Origin: Pyropia yezoensis | Taxonomy: Eukaryota > Rhodophyta > Bangiophyceae > Bangiales > Bangiaceae | Direction of reading: 5' to 3' | Assembly (NCBI GenBank): GCA_009829735.1 | Contig: CM020618.1 | Coordinates: 17,655,346-17,719,345 of the forward strand | DNA length: 64,000 nucleotides | Part shown: one piece after another, positions 10,241 through 21,337 of the stretch | Numbering within the stretch: the stretch's first letter is position 1 | How the letters are laid out: the number at the start of each line of letters is the position of its first letter | Position numbers and translations under genes: made by a program | Notes under the pieces: generated by a model | The model's database searches: none | Told to the model about the DNA's origin: nothing | The model's input: the letters and a program-made list of their open reading frames with translations, nothing else

Positions 10241-11369
10241 GACCCTCTCCCCGCCCGACCCACAGCACCTGCCCGCAGCTGCGCCACGCGCGGGGCCAGC
10301 GACCACAACCCAACAGCGCCCCCCCCAACTCGCGGGCCTGGGTTCGTGGCCACAAAAAAAGGCGGAAACAAGCGCATGGCCGTTTGGCCGCGCCACAGGC
10401 ACAGCCGGGAAGTGGGCTCGCACACCAAGGATGGGGGGGGACCTGCAGGCCCTCAGCCCAGATCGGGCCTCTGTCGTCGGCCGCAGACCCGCCACGAAGC
10501 CACAGAGAAGAGTGTCGGAGGGCACACGGGTGACAAGCCCCCCCCCACCCTCCCCCCCCGTCTCCCCGTGGACGCCTCCATCTCAACGGTAGCCTCCCCT
10601 CAGCCTGCCCTTTAGGACAGCTCGCGGGCCGCCGTCGGGTTGGGGGGGAGCGCTCCACCCCGGCCGGAGGCACCCAGCGACTGCAGTCGCGCAATCGGGC
10701 TGGTCTCGACGGCGCGGGCGCTCCCCGATCGGCAACCGCCCGGGGCCGTCTTCGCTAGGCGACCGAGCACGCGGCCACGAAGCCACCACAGATGGAAGCG
10801 GGACGTGGACCTGAGTGGCAAATAGGAACGCGAGGTGAGTGGGCGGGGACCGTCTCAGGTCTTGGCCAGCGGCCAGCCTCTCCCTCCAGGTTGATCCTAC
10901 TCGAGACATCACTCGAGATCATTTCGAGCACGAGAAAACGCTAACTAATCCACTCGCTCTCATTCATTATTCACGACACTCGTACTTTTTAAGCGCCTTT
11001 GCCCATCACACGTGTCTACTTCCCCCAAAAGACTGCGCAATTTCACACCACTAATGTACCAGGTGCTTTTCTGGTACACCCAGGCACCATTTTCCTGGGA
11101 GGCATGCTTTTTATTGTCAGAACCGCGCGAACGCGCAAGTCACGAGCGAAACGGCGCGGCAGTTCCTCCGCTGGTGGCAGCCGGCACGAATTGCCGCCGC
11201 CGCCGCCGCGCGACTCTGCCACTGTGCGATAATGAGAAGTGTGGGGTGGGGTCTTTAGATAAGAAAGTGCCTGCAGTCGTGAGCATGCCTGGAGGGCGGC
11301 AGTGTTGCGCGGGGTATGGCGGGAAGTGGGGAGCCGATGCTGCTGCTGCAGCAGTGGGCGCACAATGGG

Positions 11370-11403
11370 TATATGACCGTCACCAGCGGGTGACGGTCAT
11401 ATA
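11370..11403. repeat. Perfect 15-bp-stem hairpin
   Basis: tatatgaccgtcacc at 11370-11384 is the exact reverse complement of ggtgacggtcatata at 11389-11403, with loop AGCG. It lies in an AT-richer intergenic island, with no gene within about 1.7 kb. It could be a transposon end-pair relic, a dimer-binding site or an RNA hairpin. Confidence 0.85.
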
Positions 11404-13183
11404 GTACGGGAAACAGTCTTGGCTGAGTGCCGTCAGTCTTGGGCGTCGTTGTCTGCAGGTGACATTTGTTTACCTAAATGGGTAAATAGATGACATATCT
11501 AAACGTGAGTCACAATGTTCACCCTGTTCTGAGCTGGTTCTGAGAGCTTTGCTGTCAGGCCACTTGTTCCATCTCTTTCCAGCTTGAACGCACAGTCGGA
11601 AAGTTTGTCTAAACATCTATGCAGACCCATTCGAGAAATGGATATTTCAAAAAACACTCGAAGGAACAAGAGCTCCGTGCCAACCCAGGAGGCCGGTAAG
11701 GCAGGTGGCACAGCCCTACACTATTCTTTCTGCTCAAAGACGCCCCCTAGCAGTCGGAGTCGAGGCCCACTGCGAGTGTGACCGGTCGCAAGCGGACGGC
11801 CCCGCCGCCTGAGGTGGCGCTCGTGCTCGGGCCTGCCCACTCTCACGCGCGACCCCGATTGCCAAGGAGAACCCTCAACGTGAGGGCACGTGACCTCTCT
11901 TACATTTCCTCCTGTCCAAACCCGCTCTTCTCGAAGGCCTGCAACACCAGCAACATGGTCATTGATCGCTGGTCATGGTCGAGGCAAACTGCTTTCTCGA
12001 CGACTGCGCCATCTCAAGATAAACATCTATGCATGCTCTACCCACACAAAACTGACTACGGTATTGAGGCGTTCCATTTCCTTCAAGAAATGGCTGCTCT
12101 CGGCAGGGCACGGAACGGGAGGGCGGGAGGTGCCAACATATAAGTAGCATAGGCTATGGGGCAGGCGGCTTTGTGTAGATATCTAGACAAATAGATACAT
12201 ACAGCATCCGTGCGACGGCCTCACACCCTGTCGCCTCCGCGTTGAGAACAGATTGACTCCTTCCCGCCCAACGGGAGAGATCTCCCAGAGAGAAAGAAGA
12301 TCTAGACACTAGGCGCAGGCTGTTGGTGGACTGGCGGCGCGCGCTGTTCAAGCCCCCGCCCCTCCCCCCAGCGCCAGCGCCAGCGCTCCGGCGGCCACCA
12401 CAGCCACACCACAAAAACTCTGGATGCGTCCGTTGCACTCGAGCGAGGCAGACACTCTCCACCGGGGGCCCATCGAGTTTCGAGCACACCACGAATCGTC
12501 GTCCTGACGTGCCGCGGAGCAATACAATTCGGGTGCGGTCGATGGGTGACGCGCTGCGAGCATCTAGCTATATAGATATCTACGCGGAGGGGGGCGGAGC
12601 TGGCTGCCGATGGGGTGCGGAATGCCCCCGATCGAGAGCGCCACCCCGTCTGGCACTGGCTGAGCCGCCCCACGGCGGCCACTGAACTGACTACTCACAT
12701 GCAGATTAATGAGATTGCATGAGAAACAGGAGCGTTGCCGATCGAGGCGGACCGCGGCCAAAGCACCAACGACTCGAGTCGGAAGCGAGGAGACGGGCGT
12801 GGCACCACAGGCGGCGCGCCTCCACCAGGGACCCGCGGTGGGAGTGGTGCCACGACAGAGCCAGCAGCAGCGACAGAGGGGTGGGTGCAGCCCCAGCGGG
12901 CCTGCTCCACCAGAGAGGGAGGGACAAGACACCCCCGCGAAGTCCCACCCCGACATCGTTGCGACGCCCACAGCTGAGGGTGAAGCGGGGGGGAGCGAAG
13001 GGGGGGACAGGGTGGGGTGGCGCCGCCGCCACCGTGGCGGGCCCCGCGCCGTAGGCAGTCAGTGTGTACAGTATTATTCATTGCCCGCCACCACGGCAGC
13101 GCCGGGGTGGCCGCCTTCGGGGGCAGCGGGAACTGCACGCCCCGCTCGCCCTTCCCGTCCGCCCCCCGCGTCGCTCCCCTACG

Positions 13184-15826
13184 TCACGCGTCTGCTCCGA
13201 CGGTGGCCGGCGGTGATGGCGTCGCGTCGACGTTTCTCTCTCCTCCTCTCCCTCCCCCCACCAACTCGGCGCCCACCCCTCCCCCCCCACTCACGTGGCG
13301 CGCGCGTCGACGCCGCCGCAGCCGCCGCCGCGCGCGACGGCGCCAGCTGGCAGCGCCCCTGCCCCCCCCCAGCCCCCCCCCCCCCTCGCGGCCGCCCCTC
13401 TCCCGCAGCAGCCTCGCAACTGCCGCCGCGAGCGCCGACCGAAGCGTGGGGCGGTCCGACAGGGTGCCGATGCGGACGCCCTGCCGGCAAGTCGGGCACG
13501 TGGCGTTGGCGGCCGTCACCCACGGCGTGATGCAGTCGGCGTGGAAGGTGTGACCGCACGGGAGGGCGCGGGCGGGGTCCCCAGCCTCGAGCGCCGCGAG
13601 GCACACAGAGCACTCGGCGACAGGGGGAAGGGGGGCGTCGCCGCCCGCGTCGGCGCGGGATGGGGGGGAAAGGGGTCGCGTGTCCGAGTCAGAGGAGGAG
13701 CTGTCGCTGTCACTGCTGCTGCTGCTGCTGTTGCCGCCACCGCCGTGGGCGGCGGCCGCAACCGCGGCGGCGGCGGCCGTGTCAGCCTCCGCCGATGCGG
13801 CGGCGGTGTCCTCGTTGCCGTCCTCGGTAAGGGGCATCCCTGGCGGCTGCGGCGGCGGCGGCGGCGGCGCCTCTGGGTCGGCACACTCCGCCTCGACGCG
13901 AGGCGGCAAGCCGAGCCGCCGCCGCCCCACCGCCACCGCCGTCGCCACCCGGCCCTGCGACGCGGCAGCGGCGGCGGCGGCGGCCGCCGCCTCCGACGCC
14001 GCCACCGCCGCGGCGGCAGTGCGCACCGCCTCGGCCGCGACGGGGGCCGAGTAGGGAAACACAGGCAGCATCCGGTCCGCCTCGGCCGGCGTCAGCCGGT
14101 CGTGGCGGGTGATGGGCGCGGACGCACGGCCGCGCGACATGAAGCGGTGCCATAGGTAGGCCGTCGCCGAGACAGCGAGGAGGAAGGACGACGCAATCAG
14201 CGCCGTCCACACCAGCCGCTGGAGGCCCCCGACGACTGCCTGCGGGCACCCGTCGCCGGCACACTCCTCAAACTGCAGCGCCACCACCGCGGCGGCACTG
14301 GCCGACGTGGCCGGGCAGCCCCGGTCGGACGTTCCCTTGTGGTCCACCGCCAGCAGCACGGTGGAGCCGGTGGGAAAGTCCGCCCGGTCGTCGCCGGGCG
14401 TCAGCAGCCGCACCGTTGAGCGGATGCGGTACAGGTCGCGCAGGCGGGGCACAAGGGACCTGCTCGGCAGCACCCCGGGCGGAAGGCCTGGCGCCGGCTC
14501 GGGCGGCTGCACCTCCGCGGGCGGGCGGTACGCCATCCGGAGGGCGCAGCCAGCGTCGGCGACGGCCCCCCCCAACAACTCGAGGGAGACCAACAGGCGT
14601 GACCGCGACGCCCGCGTCTCGGCGTCGGTCACCACCACGGAAAAGTAGCGAGAGGTGCGGGGCTCCATGGTCAACTCCATGAGCGCCCGGTTCGTGCCCA
14701 GCGCCACAATGGGGGCGCCACAGTGAGGACCCGCCCGCGTGCCGTTGCATCTGCACACCCCACCGGCGGAGCAGGTGCCAGCAGCCGAACACACCACGTC
14801 TGGGCCCGGGGGCGGCAGCGCCGCGCGGATGGCCTCCTCGTCGCCGCCGCCGGCGGGAGACACCGCCACCCCAGGCGGCAGGACCCCGCCCACCGCCCAG
14901 GGCGTCACACACTCGGCACGCGCAGGTGGCTCCACCCGTCGCGCACGCAGGCGCAGCGGGTAGGACCCCCCGCTCCGCACATCCCCCTTTGGAGACACAC
15001 CGGGGAGGACGGTCAGCACAACCGTCGGCACCCCCCCGTCGGGGGGCACGGCCACCACCACCGACGATGACGGGGAGCGCGTCAGGAGGGCGGCCACGTC
15101 GGCAACCGATGCGCCCTCAACGCACGGCTCCCACGGGTGGCAAAGGCGGCGGCCCGGGCCATAGGCGCCCGCCACGAGCGGCTCGTCGCCAGCGACGGCC
15201 ACCCGCGGCTCGGGGGGAGGGGTCCCACCGCCGGCCGCGCCCGCGGTGGCGGCCATGAGCGCCAGGCTGGGCCCGTCGGCGGGGGGGTAGGGCGCCGCCC
15301 CGTTTGCGGGGCGGGGGACCAGGCTGTGGAGGAACGCCGCTTCCACCAGCCACGCACCCGCCGGGGGGGGCGCCGGCTCACCGCCGCCGCTGCCGCCGCC
15401 GGCCAGCGTCAGGCGGAGGGTGGTGCCGGTGCGGACGGGCGACCGGACCACCACGTCCCCGTCGGGAAGGACGACCGTCTCATCCGCGGCGGCCGCCAGC
15501 GTCGCCACCCCCGCCGCCGCCGCCGCGGCGGTTGCCACCGCCGCGACCGCCACCGCCAGCGGCTGCCACCACCGCCCCTGCCGTGGCCGCCGCCGCCGCC
15601 GCGGCGGGGCGGCCAAAGCCGCCAACCCCACCGCAGCCGGCGGCGCCCCCGCCGCTGCAACCGCGTCTGTCGTCGGCGGCGGCGGCGGCGGCGGCGCTCC
15701 CGCTGCAGGCACCGCCGACGCTGTCGCAGGCGCCGCTGCCGCAGCCGCTGCCGTGGTCGCCGACACGGCGGCGGGGCGGCGGGGACCCGCCAGGGCCGCC
15801 CCCGCGGGCGCTGCCGGCGGCGCCAT
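13184..15826 (-). CDS. Transmembrane RING-H2 E3 ubiquitin ligase with large luminal/extracellular domain
   Basis: This 880-residue single-exon protein starts MAPPAAPAG. It has an Arg-rich stretch followed by a signal-anchor-like segment (WWQPLAVAVAAVATA), a long ectodomain of about 450 residues, a TM helix (LIASSFLLAVSATAYLW), and a cytosolic Ala/Ser-rich region. A RING-H2 finger follows: C-x2-C, then CGHTFHADC, then CPTC, encoded near 13488-13613. A basic Gly-rich tail ends the protein. The ectodomain contains an EGF-like Cys cluster (CSAAGTCSAGG, CRCNGT, GPHCG). By family logic it transfers ubiquitin from an E2 to membrane or lumen-exposed substrates through ER, Golgi or endosomal membranes. 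The substrate is unknown. The frame remains open upstream to 16417, but 15826 is preferred because the upstream part is encoded by C-rich leader sequence. Confidence 0.85.
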   Translation of the reverse strand: MAPPAAPAGAALAGPRRPAAVSATTAAAAAAAPATASAVPAAGAPPPPPPPTTDAVAAAGAPPAAVGLAALAAPPRRRRRPRQGRWWQPLAVAVAAVATAAAAAAGVATLAAAADETVVLPDGDVVVRSPVRTGTTLRLTLAGGGSGGGEPAPPPAGAWLVEAAFLHSLVPRPANGAAPYPPADGPSLALMAATAGAAGGGTPPPEPRVAVAGDEPLVAGAYGPGRRLCHPWEPCVEGASVADVAALLTRSPSSSVVVAVPPDGGVPTVVLTVLPGVSPKGDVRSGGSYPLRLRARRVEPPARAECVTPWAVGGVLPPGVAVSPAGGGDEEAIRAALPPPGPDVVCSAAGTCSAGGVCRCNGTRAGPHCGAPIVALGTNRALMELTMEPRTSRYFSVVVTDAETRASRSRLLVSLELLGGAVADAGCALRMAYRPPAEVQPPEPAPGLPPGVLPSRSLVPRLRDLYRIRSTVRLLTPGDDRADFPTGSTVLLAVDHKGTSDRGCPATSASAAAVVALQFEECAGDGCPQAVVGGLQRLVWTALIASSFLLAVSATAYLWHRFMSRGRASAPITRHDRLTPAEADRMLPVFPYSAPVAAEAVRTAAAAVAASEAAAAAAAAAASQGRVATAVAVGRRRLGLPPRVEAECADPEAPPPPPPQPPGMPLTEDGNEDTAAASAEADTAAAAAVAAAAHGGGGNSSSSSSDSDSSSSDSDTRPLSPPSRADAGGDAPLPPVAECSVCLAALEAGDPARALPCGHTFHADCITPWVTAANATCPTCRQGVRIGTLSDRPTLRSALAAAVARLLRERGGREGGGGLGGGRGAASWRRRARRRLRRRRRARHVSGGGGVGAELVGGGRGGERNVDATPSPPATVGADA

Positions 15827-16663
15827 CACGCGGCGACGCGCATGGTCGGCCAGCGTGCCGCCGAGGCCGCGGGCGGCGCGGCGGGACACAGCGGGGGGGG
15901 GGGAGGGGGGGGGGGGGGGGTAGGCGAGAGGGAAAAAAGGGGGGGGAGGGGGTGGGGTGAGAGCAAGAGCGGGATGGGGGGTGGGGGGTGTAAGGGCTCG
16001 CTGTGCAAGGAGAGGATGGAGGAGGGAGGCCCAATACGAGGGCCGGGTCGGGGCGGGGTGGGGGGGGGGGGGGGGGGGCGGGGGGGGGGGAGTGAACAAA
16101 CGTGAGAGGACCGGGAGCGCCTCTGCCCCGACGACGGACGGACGTGGCCGTGCCCTCCACGCGCGCAGCGGGGTGGGGGTAGGTAGCTGGGGCGGGGCGG
16201 CCAGCCGGGGGGGCGTTGCGTGCCCGGCGGGGCGTTGCGTGCCCGGCGGGGCGGCCGGTCGCACGATCAGCAGGCGCGGGGCGGGGCGGCCAAGCGGCCC
16301 ACCGTAAATGGGGGTGTAGGCGGGAGGAGGGGGAGGGTGGTGGGGGAGGCTATGGATGCGGGGGCGGCGAAGACACACGGGCACGAAAAAAAAAGAGGGC
16401 CCCCACCGTCGACACACCCCTCACCAACGAGGCGGCCACACGCACACGCGGGGATTGCGGGCTGGAGAGGGGAGGGGGGGGGAGGGGGGGGGGGCGCGCA
16501 CGCAGCCACCCGGGAGTTGAAGGATGGGTGGCGCGCGCCCGACGTGCCAGAGACCACGCCACGGTGGCGCCGCGGCACGGGCCGGGCGTGCAGGAGGGCG
16601 GCTGTCGACGAGAAACGTTTTCTTCTTACCGCCTCCCGTGCCCGTCCTCGCGGCCGGCAGCAT

Positions 16664-16691
16664 CCACCAGACGGGGGCCCCCGTCTGGTGG
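16664..16691. repeat. Perfect 28-bp palindrome
   Basis: ccaccagacggggg is followed without a loop by its exact reverse complement cccccgtctggtgg. It lies between two divergent genes and could be a dimeric transcription-factor site or a cruciform-forming element. Confidence 0.8.
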
Positions 16692-17619
16692 TGGGGGGGC
16701 CGGCCGGCCCAAAATCCAAAAGCCTGTCGCACCGTGAGCGGAAAAAAAGGCCAAACAGTGGTAAGCTGTCCAATGGCAGCCCGCTCTGGCCGCCAACTTG
16801 TTGATAACGTTCCCGCCGTTCTCAAAATAGTGGCCGAGACCATAAATACAAGCACACCCTAGTCAACTATCTTCTGGAATGGGTGGGTTCCGTGTGGAGC
16901 GCATCGCCACGATCCCCCAGCGAGGGCGTGGGCACGGCCGCCCCCCCTCCCCCCCCCCTGCCGCTGCCCCACGTCAGCGGCCCCGCGACGGCCGCTGCCA
17001 GTCGGCCCACCGCCGTGCGGGGCGCCATCGCCATTGGTGTCGGTAGCCGCCCCCACCGAGGAGGGGGGGACGCGCCAGGGGGGGGCCGGGACAGCGCAGT
17101 CACCGTCGCCGTGCGCCCCCTCTCTCCCTGCACGTGACCCCCGCCGCCGCCGCCGCCGCCGCTGTCGACGCCGCGTCGATGTCGCGGCCCATCTGCCGCC
17201 GCCTCTGCCCGACGTGCCTTGCCTCGCCGCCTCTGCCCGGCGTGCCTTGTCTCGCCGCCCGCGGCGCGTCGCGGGGACGGCGGCGCGCGGCCGGCGGCGG
17301 GCGCCCCCCCGCTGCCTCTTCGGCCGTGTGGCCACGGCGGTGACGGTGGGTGGTTCATGCCTTTGCCGTCTCCCCCGCCGCCCCCGGCCGGCACACCCAC
17401 CACCGCCCCTGCCGCCGCCACCTCCGCCGCCCCTGTCGCTGCTGCCGCCGCTGTGATCACACTTGGCGACACTGCCGCTGTCGCCGCCGCAGCAGCTGCC
17501 GCCGCCGCCACCATCCCTGCAACCAGTGCCGTTTGGGCGGGTCCTTGAGGACGCGCCCCCTCCTCTTTCCCTGGGCCTCCGTTTGTTGCTGCTTACTTGC
17601 GCACGGGCGCACTTGCGCT

Positions 17620-17868
17620 ATTCCCACCTCTCCCCCCTGGCCGTAAGCTGCCCACCCGCCCGTCTCTGCCTCTTCCATTCCCCTTTCGTCTTCCCTTCCC
17701 CCTTCCCCATTGTGTCTCGCCTTCCCCACTTTTGCCCCTGCCTTTCCCCTCCCTTCCGCTTCCCTGCCTCTCTCTATCGAGTTGTTGTTTCTCTTTTTTC
17801 CCTTTCTCTTTTCCCTTTCGATTCCTATTCTCTTCCATTTCCTCTCCTCTCCGCCCTGTCGGTCTGCC
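17620..17868 (+). promoter_or_regulatory. Pyrimidine-rich leader of the GT31-like gene
   Basis: About 250 bases of nearly uninterrupted C/T (cttccattcccctttcgtct and similar) end right at the start codon at 17869. Equivalent tracts precede most other start codons in this window, on whichever strand is sense. This suggests a promoter or 5'-UTR element comparable in kind to the plant Y-patch. Its role is inferred. Confidence 0.5.
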
Positions 17869-20190
17869 ATGCATGGACCAAACGCCACCTCCCCCCCGCA
17901 CATGGCCACCCGGCTTGCGGCGGCCGCCGCGGGCATAGGGAAGCGGGCGCGCTCCCGGGGGCTATCACTCGGCGCCGCCCTCCGCACCTCCCCGTCGACA
18001 GGGGAGCTGGGTGGCGGCGGGGGGGCCACCGCCGGAGGAGGTTTGCCGACCCGTCGCCCGTCCCACCGCCCCCGCCCGGCGGGTGTGGTGGCGCTTGTGG
18101 TCGGGGTGGCAGCGGTGGTTGGTGGTCTGGCGCTGCTCGGCTGGGTCGCCGCCGTCGCGGGGGGTTGGGTGGGGAAGGGCCACCCGCCAAGGTCCACCAC
18201 CGCCACGGCAGCAGCCGCAGCGTCGGCGGGGACGGCCGGCGGCCACCGCCGCGGCGGTGCGGGTGCCAAGGCTGCCCCTGACGTGCAGGTACCGGTCGGG
18301 GTGCCGGGCGCCCCTCCTCCTCCCCCCCTGGCGGCTGATCAGCTGCCGCGCCTCCCGCTCCCCCCTCCCCGCTGCGGCAACGTCTTTGTACACCTGCACG
18401 ACGGGGACGGCACGGCGGGCGCCGCCTTTTTCCGCACCTATGGCGCCAACGACTCGCACGTTGACCCGCTGGTGCGGCTCGGCCGGCCCCGCCGCATCGA
18501 CGCGTGCGTGCACGTTTTTGAAGGGGGGGCGCGCCACGACGGGGCGCTCGGCGCCCTGGCCGCCGCCCCCACCCCGCGGTGGACGACGCCGGGTGGTCGC
18601 GCCCGCCGCCTGTACGTCTACCCGCGGGCGGTGCTAGCGGCGACCGACGGGGTGTGGCAGGGGGGAGGGGGCGGCTCCCCGCCCCTCGGTGTGCGGACGG
18701 TGGCGGCCGACCATTTCTTGCTCGCCGCCACCTACCCGCGTGGCACCGCTGACGCGGCCGACGGAGTGGTGGCGGTTCGGCTGGCCGTGACGGCGGCGGC
18801 CGACGCTGCCGCCGCCGTCGCGGTGGGGGGGGAGGAACACAGCGCGGTAGCGACCCTGCAGCTTCTTTATGGTGCGGGGGGCGGGGGGGGCGGCCCCAGC
18901 CGGTCCGTACTGTGCCAGCGGGTCGACTATGTCATGGTCAACGTCGCGGTGGGGGTGTCCACTGACACCATGTCGGCGCTCGCTGTGCTGGCGACCGCCA
19001 TCAATGCAGACCATGCGTGCCGCACGCACGTGGTGCTTAAGCCTGATGGTGCGACTGCGTCTCGGTCGACAGGTGCACCCGTCGCTGGCGGGGGCGCCTC
19101 CGCAGACTCGGGAGGTGCCAGGGAGGCACTGCCCCCCCCCCCGCCGCAGAACCTCTCCCGGTCTGTCTTTTACGCTGTCCTCGCCGGGCCGCCCACGTTC
19201 CGCTCCCGCGTCGCGGGCGCGACAGCCACCTGGGCGGCGGGCGCCCCCCCAGACCGCATTACCTTTTACACCGCCGCCGCGTTTGACCCTGCCGACCGCG
19301 CCGTCGCGCGGGGCCTGCCTGTCGTCGTTGCCGCGCCAACCCCCCCGGACCGGCCCGGCGTGCCCGACGAGCAGTGGCCTGAGCGGATGCAGAGTTGGTC
19401 CCATCTAGTGCGCTTGCGGCTCGCGTGGGATGGGGCCCTCCGGGACGACCCGTCCATCCGGTGGCTCGCGCTCGTCGACGATGACACGTTTGTGTACACA
19501 GACGCGGCAGCGACGGCGCTGGCCGCGTGGAATGACAAGCTGCCCCTGTGGGGGGGGTCGGGCGAGATTGTGCGCGTCGACAACGGCGACGCGGGGCCGC
19601 TCGCGTCGCGGCTGCGGGCTACCCACCTTGCCGCGGGGGGCACGCCATGCGCCATGCCCGGCGAGCCCGCCTACGCGCGCACCCACCCCCACGGCAGTCT
19701 GTGGGGTGGTAGCTCGAAGGGCGGCAGGGACGCCCCGCCCCGGCGGTGCTCCGACACGTTTTGCAAAGGCTGCGCGCCCATCCCGCAGGGCGGCACCATC
19801 TTCCTCTCCCGCGCCCTTGTCGCCGCCATTCGCCCATCCATCGAGGCGTGCGAAGCCGCCACCCGGCACCTGTGTGGGCGGTGTGGCTCCCAGCGTTTGT
19901 ACGCGTGCGTGACGGGGGCGGTGCCGGGGGCGCGGTCGGCCATGCTCCGCGGCGTCCACCGGTCGCCGTGGCGGCGGGAGCCCAAACAGCGGGCCCTTCC
20001 CGTGCTGAGCTTCCACGGCTTTGAGCACGCCCGCGGGCGGTACACGGCGACGGGCAGCTTGGAGGGGGACTTTGCCCGCCTGTGGGCGCTCCGCCGCCCG
20101 GGGGGGGAGGGGGTAACGATGGGGGACGTAGCGGATGACGTCAACTGCCGTCGCGGGGGGCACTGGCTGGGCGGGCACTGCGTGAAATGA
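17869..20190 (+). CDS. Fringe/GT31-like Golgi glycosyltransferase
   Basis: This 773-residue protein is a probable type II membrane protein: a short basic N-terminus, then a TM anchor near residues 70-95 (VVALVVGVAAVVGGLALLGW). A variable domain of about 350 residues follows, and then a GT-A catalytic region. The catalytic region opens with FYAVLAGPPTFRSRVAGATATW, has the DDD metal-binding triad at D537-D539 (WLALVDDDTFVY), and contains a GGTIFLSRAL segment typical of Fringe/core-1 galactosyltransferases. Paired cysteines cluster around CSDTFCKGC and CGRCGS. It probably adds a hexose to glycans in the Golgi; donor and acceptor are unknown. The start is the ATG of MHGPNATS directly after the C/T tract. 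No intron is seen. Confidence 0.8.
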   Translation: MHGPNATSPPHMATRLAAAAAGIGKRARSRGLSLGAALRTSPSTGELGGGGGATAGGGLPTRRPSHRPRPAGVVALVVGVAAVVGGLALLGWVAAVAGGWVGKGHPPRSTTATAAAAASAGTAGGHRRGGAGAKAAPDVQVPVGVPGAPPPPPLAADQLPRLPLPPPRCGNVFVHLHDGDGTAGAAFFRTYGANDSHVDPLVRLGRPRRIDACVHVFEGGARHDGALGALAAAPTPRWTTPGGRARRLYVYPRAVLAATDGVWQGGGGGSPPLGVRTVAADHFLLAATYPRGTADAADGVVAVRLAVTAAADAAAAVAVGGEEHSAVATLQLLYGAGGGGGGPSRSVLCQRVDYVMVNVAVGVSTDTMSALAVLATAINADHACRTHVVLKPDGATASRSTGAPVAGGGASADSGGAREALPPPPPQNLSRSVFYAVLAGPPTFRSRVAGATATWAAGAPPDRITFYTAAAFDPADRAVARGLPVVVAAPTPPDRPGVPDEQWPERMQSWSHLVRLRLAWDGALRDDPSIRWLALVDDDTFVYTDAAATALAAWNDKLPLWGGSGEIVRVDNGDAGPLASRLRATHLAAGGTPCAMPGEPAYARTHPHGSLWGGSSKGGRDAPPRRCSDTFCKGCAPIPQGGTIFLSRALVAAIRPSIEACEAATRHLCGRCGSQRLYACVTGAVPGARSAMLRGVHRSPWRREPKQRALPVLSFHGFEHARGRYTATGSLEGDFARLWALRRPGGEGVTMGDVADDVNCRRGGHWLGGHCVK

Positions 20191-21337
20191 CGGCCACTGG
20201 GCGCGCCCGCGTAGGGGTGAACCGCATGTACTGTACTGTACATACGTACTGTACCAAGGGTGACAGCGATGGGGGGGCGCAGGCATAGCCGACTCCTACC
20301 CCCGGTGGCAACGCGCTGTCTGTGTCCGTGTGGCCACGCCATAGAGGAGCGTTTTTGGTGACGGCCAGCCTCTTGCCCCTGTTTCGCCAACGCGCGTCGG
20401 GGTCCACACTCGCCATGCCCACCGATGGCGTCCACGTCTGCCGCCGACGGGTGTGGCGGCTGGCACGCAGTGGCAAGGGTGCACGGCGGGTCCCCGCACC
20501 CGCGGTGGGGCGTCCAGGCCCACGCGGGCGCGGCGATGTCGCAAGGCGGCTGCGTGAGTGAAGATGTGGTATCGGGGCGTGTGGCGACGGGCGGGCGGCG
20601 GTGGTCGGAAGCGTCAGGGCGCGCGCGGGAACCCAGCAACGGTGGGGGGTGGGGAGCGTCGGTCGACGGTCGATTGTGGTGCGGCCGCCGCTGTGGAGGC
20701 TTGGGTAGGGGGAGGCGCTGCGGCAGTGGGGTTATTCGCCGCGAGCGGGCGGCGCCGCATGCGGCGGCGACTGAGGCAGAGGGGATCGGGGTCTGGGAGG
20801 GGCGGCGACAGGCGCAGCAGAGGGGGGCACTGGGCAATAGGATATGCACCTGGCAGCGGTCGACAGGGGCCAACGGGTGGCCTCTCAACGACACCACGCA
20901 CACAGGCCGGGCGGTGTTGGAATGACAACCGCACGGACCACCCAGGACTGTGTGCGGCCGAGCCAAGAGAGGGTAGGAGGGGCAAGGGGGGCAAACTACA
21001 GAAAAGCAACCTTAAATCCATCGTCCCGACCCCATACCGCGTGTTCCTCGTCGTCGCCCACGTCCGCGGCAGCGCCGTCGGCCAGCCGGGTGACAGGGCG
21101 GGGGCGACACGGCGCCTCTTCCCGCCCATCGGCTGCGGCCAGCTCACCAGAGAGATCCACCCACACGCGCCATCCCCAATCAGTACTCAGCGGCTACGCA
21201 CCACAGCAACGCAGCTCGTGCACGCCGTTTGAACCGGGTCGCGTCGCCCGTCGTCGGCCCTCCCTCCCTAGCCCCCTCAGGCCTTCCCCCTCCCTCCCCC
21301 CCCCGTACCACCCCCACACACTCGACGGCCTAGTGCC
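20191..21337. other. Intergenic region
   Basis: A short GTAC-rich stretch (atgtactgtactgtacatac) lies at about 20228. Otherwise there are only unconserved overlapping ORFs. Just beyond the TRAP-gamma stop (21250-21310) the plus strand is C/T-rich, so that gene's 3' flank is G/A-rich on its sense strand. Confidence 0.45.

Larger units (their letters stand above)
9670..13183. other. Long intergenic region including an AT-richer island
   Basis: 9670-10870 is GC-rich and holds a 27-base C run. 10870-12330 is AT-richer, with many short ORFs, TATA-like stretches and the perfect hairpin at 11370-11403. The motif aaacatctatgca appears at about 11612 and 12023, each followed within 100 bases by gaaatgg, so these may be two diverged copies of one repeat. 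12330-13183 returns to GC-rich shadow ORFs. No gene is supported. Confidence 0.45.
15827..17868. other. Divergent intergenic region with two long pyrimidine/purine leaders
   Basis: 15890-16110 is almost pure G/A on plus, i.e. C/T on the sense strand of the RING gene. 17620-17868 is a 250-base C/T tract on plus leading directly into the glycosyltransferase start. Between them lie overlapping low-complexity frames and the palindrome at 16664-16691. An open frame at 16867-17514 minus is Ala/Gly/Arg filler with no motif. Confidence 0.55.
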
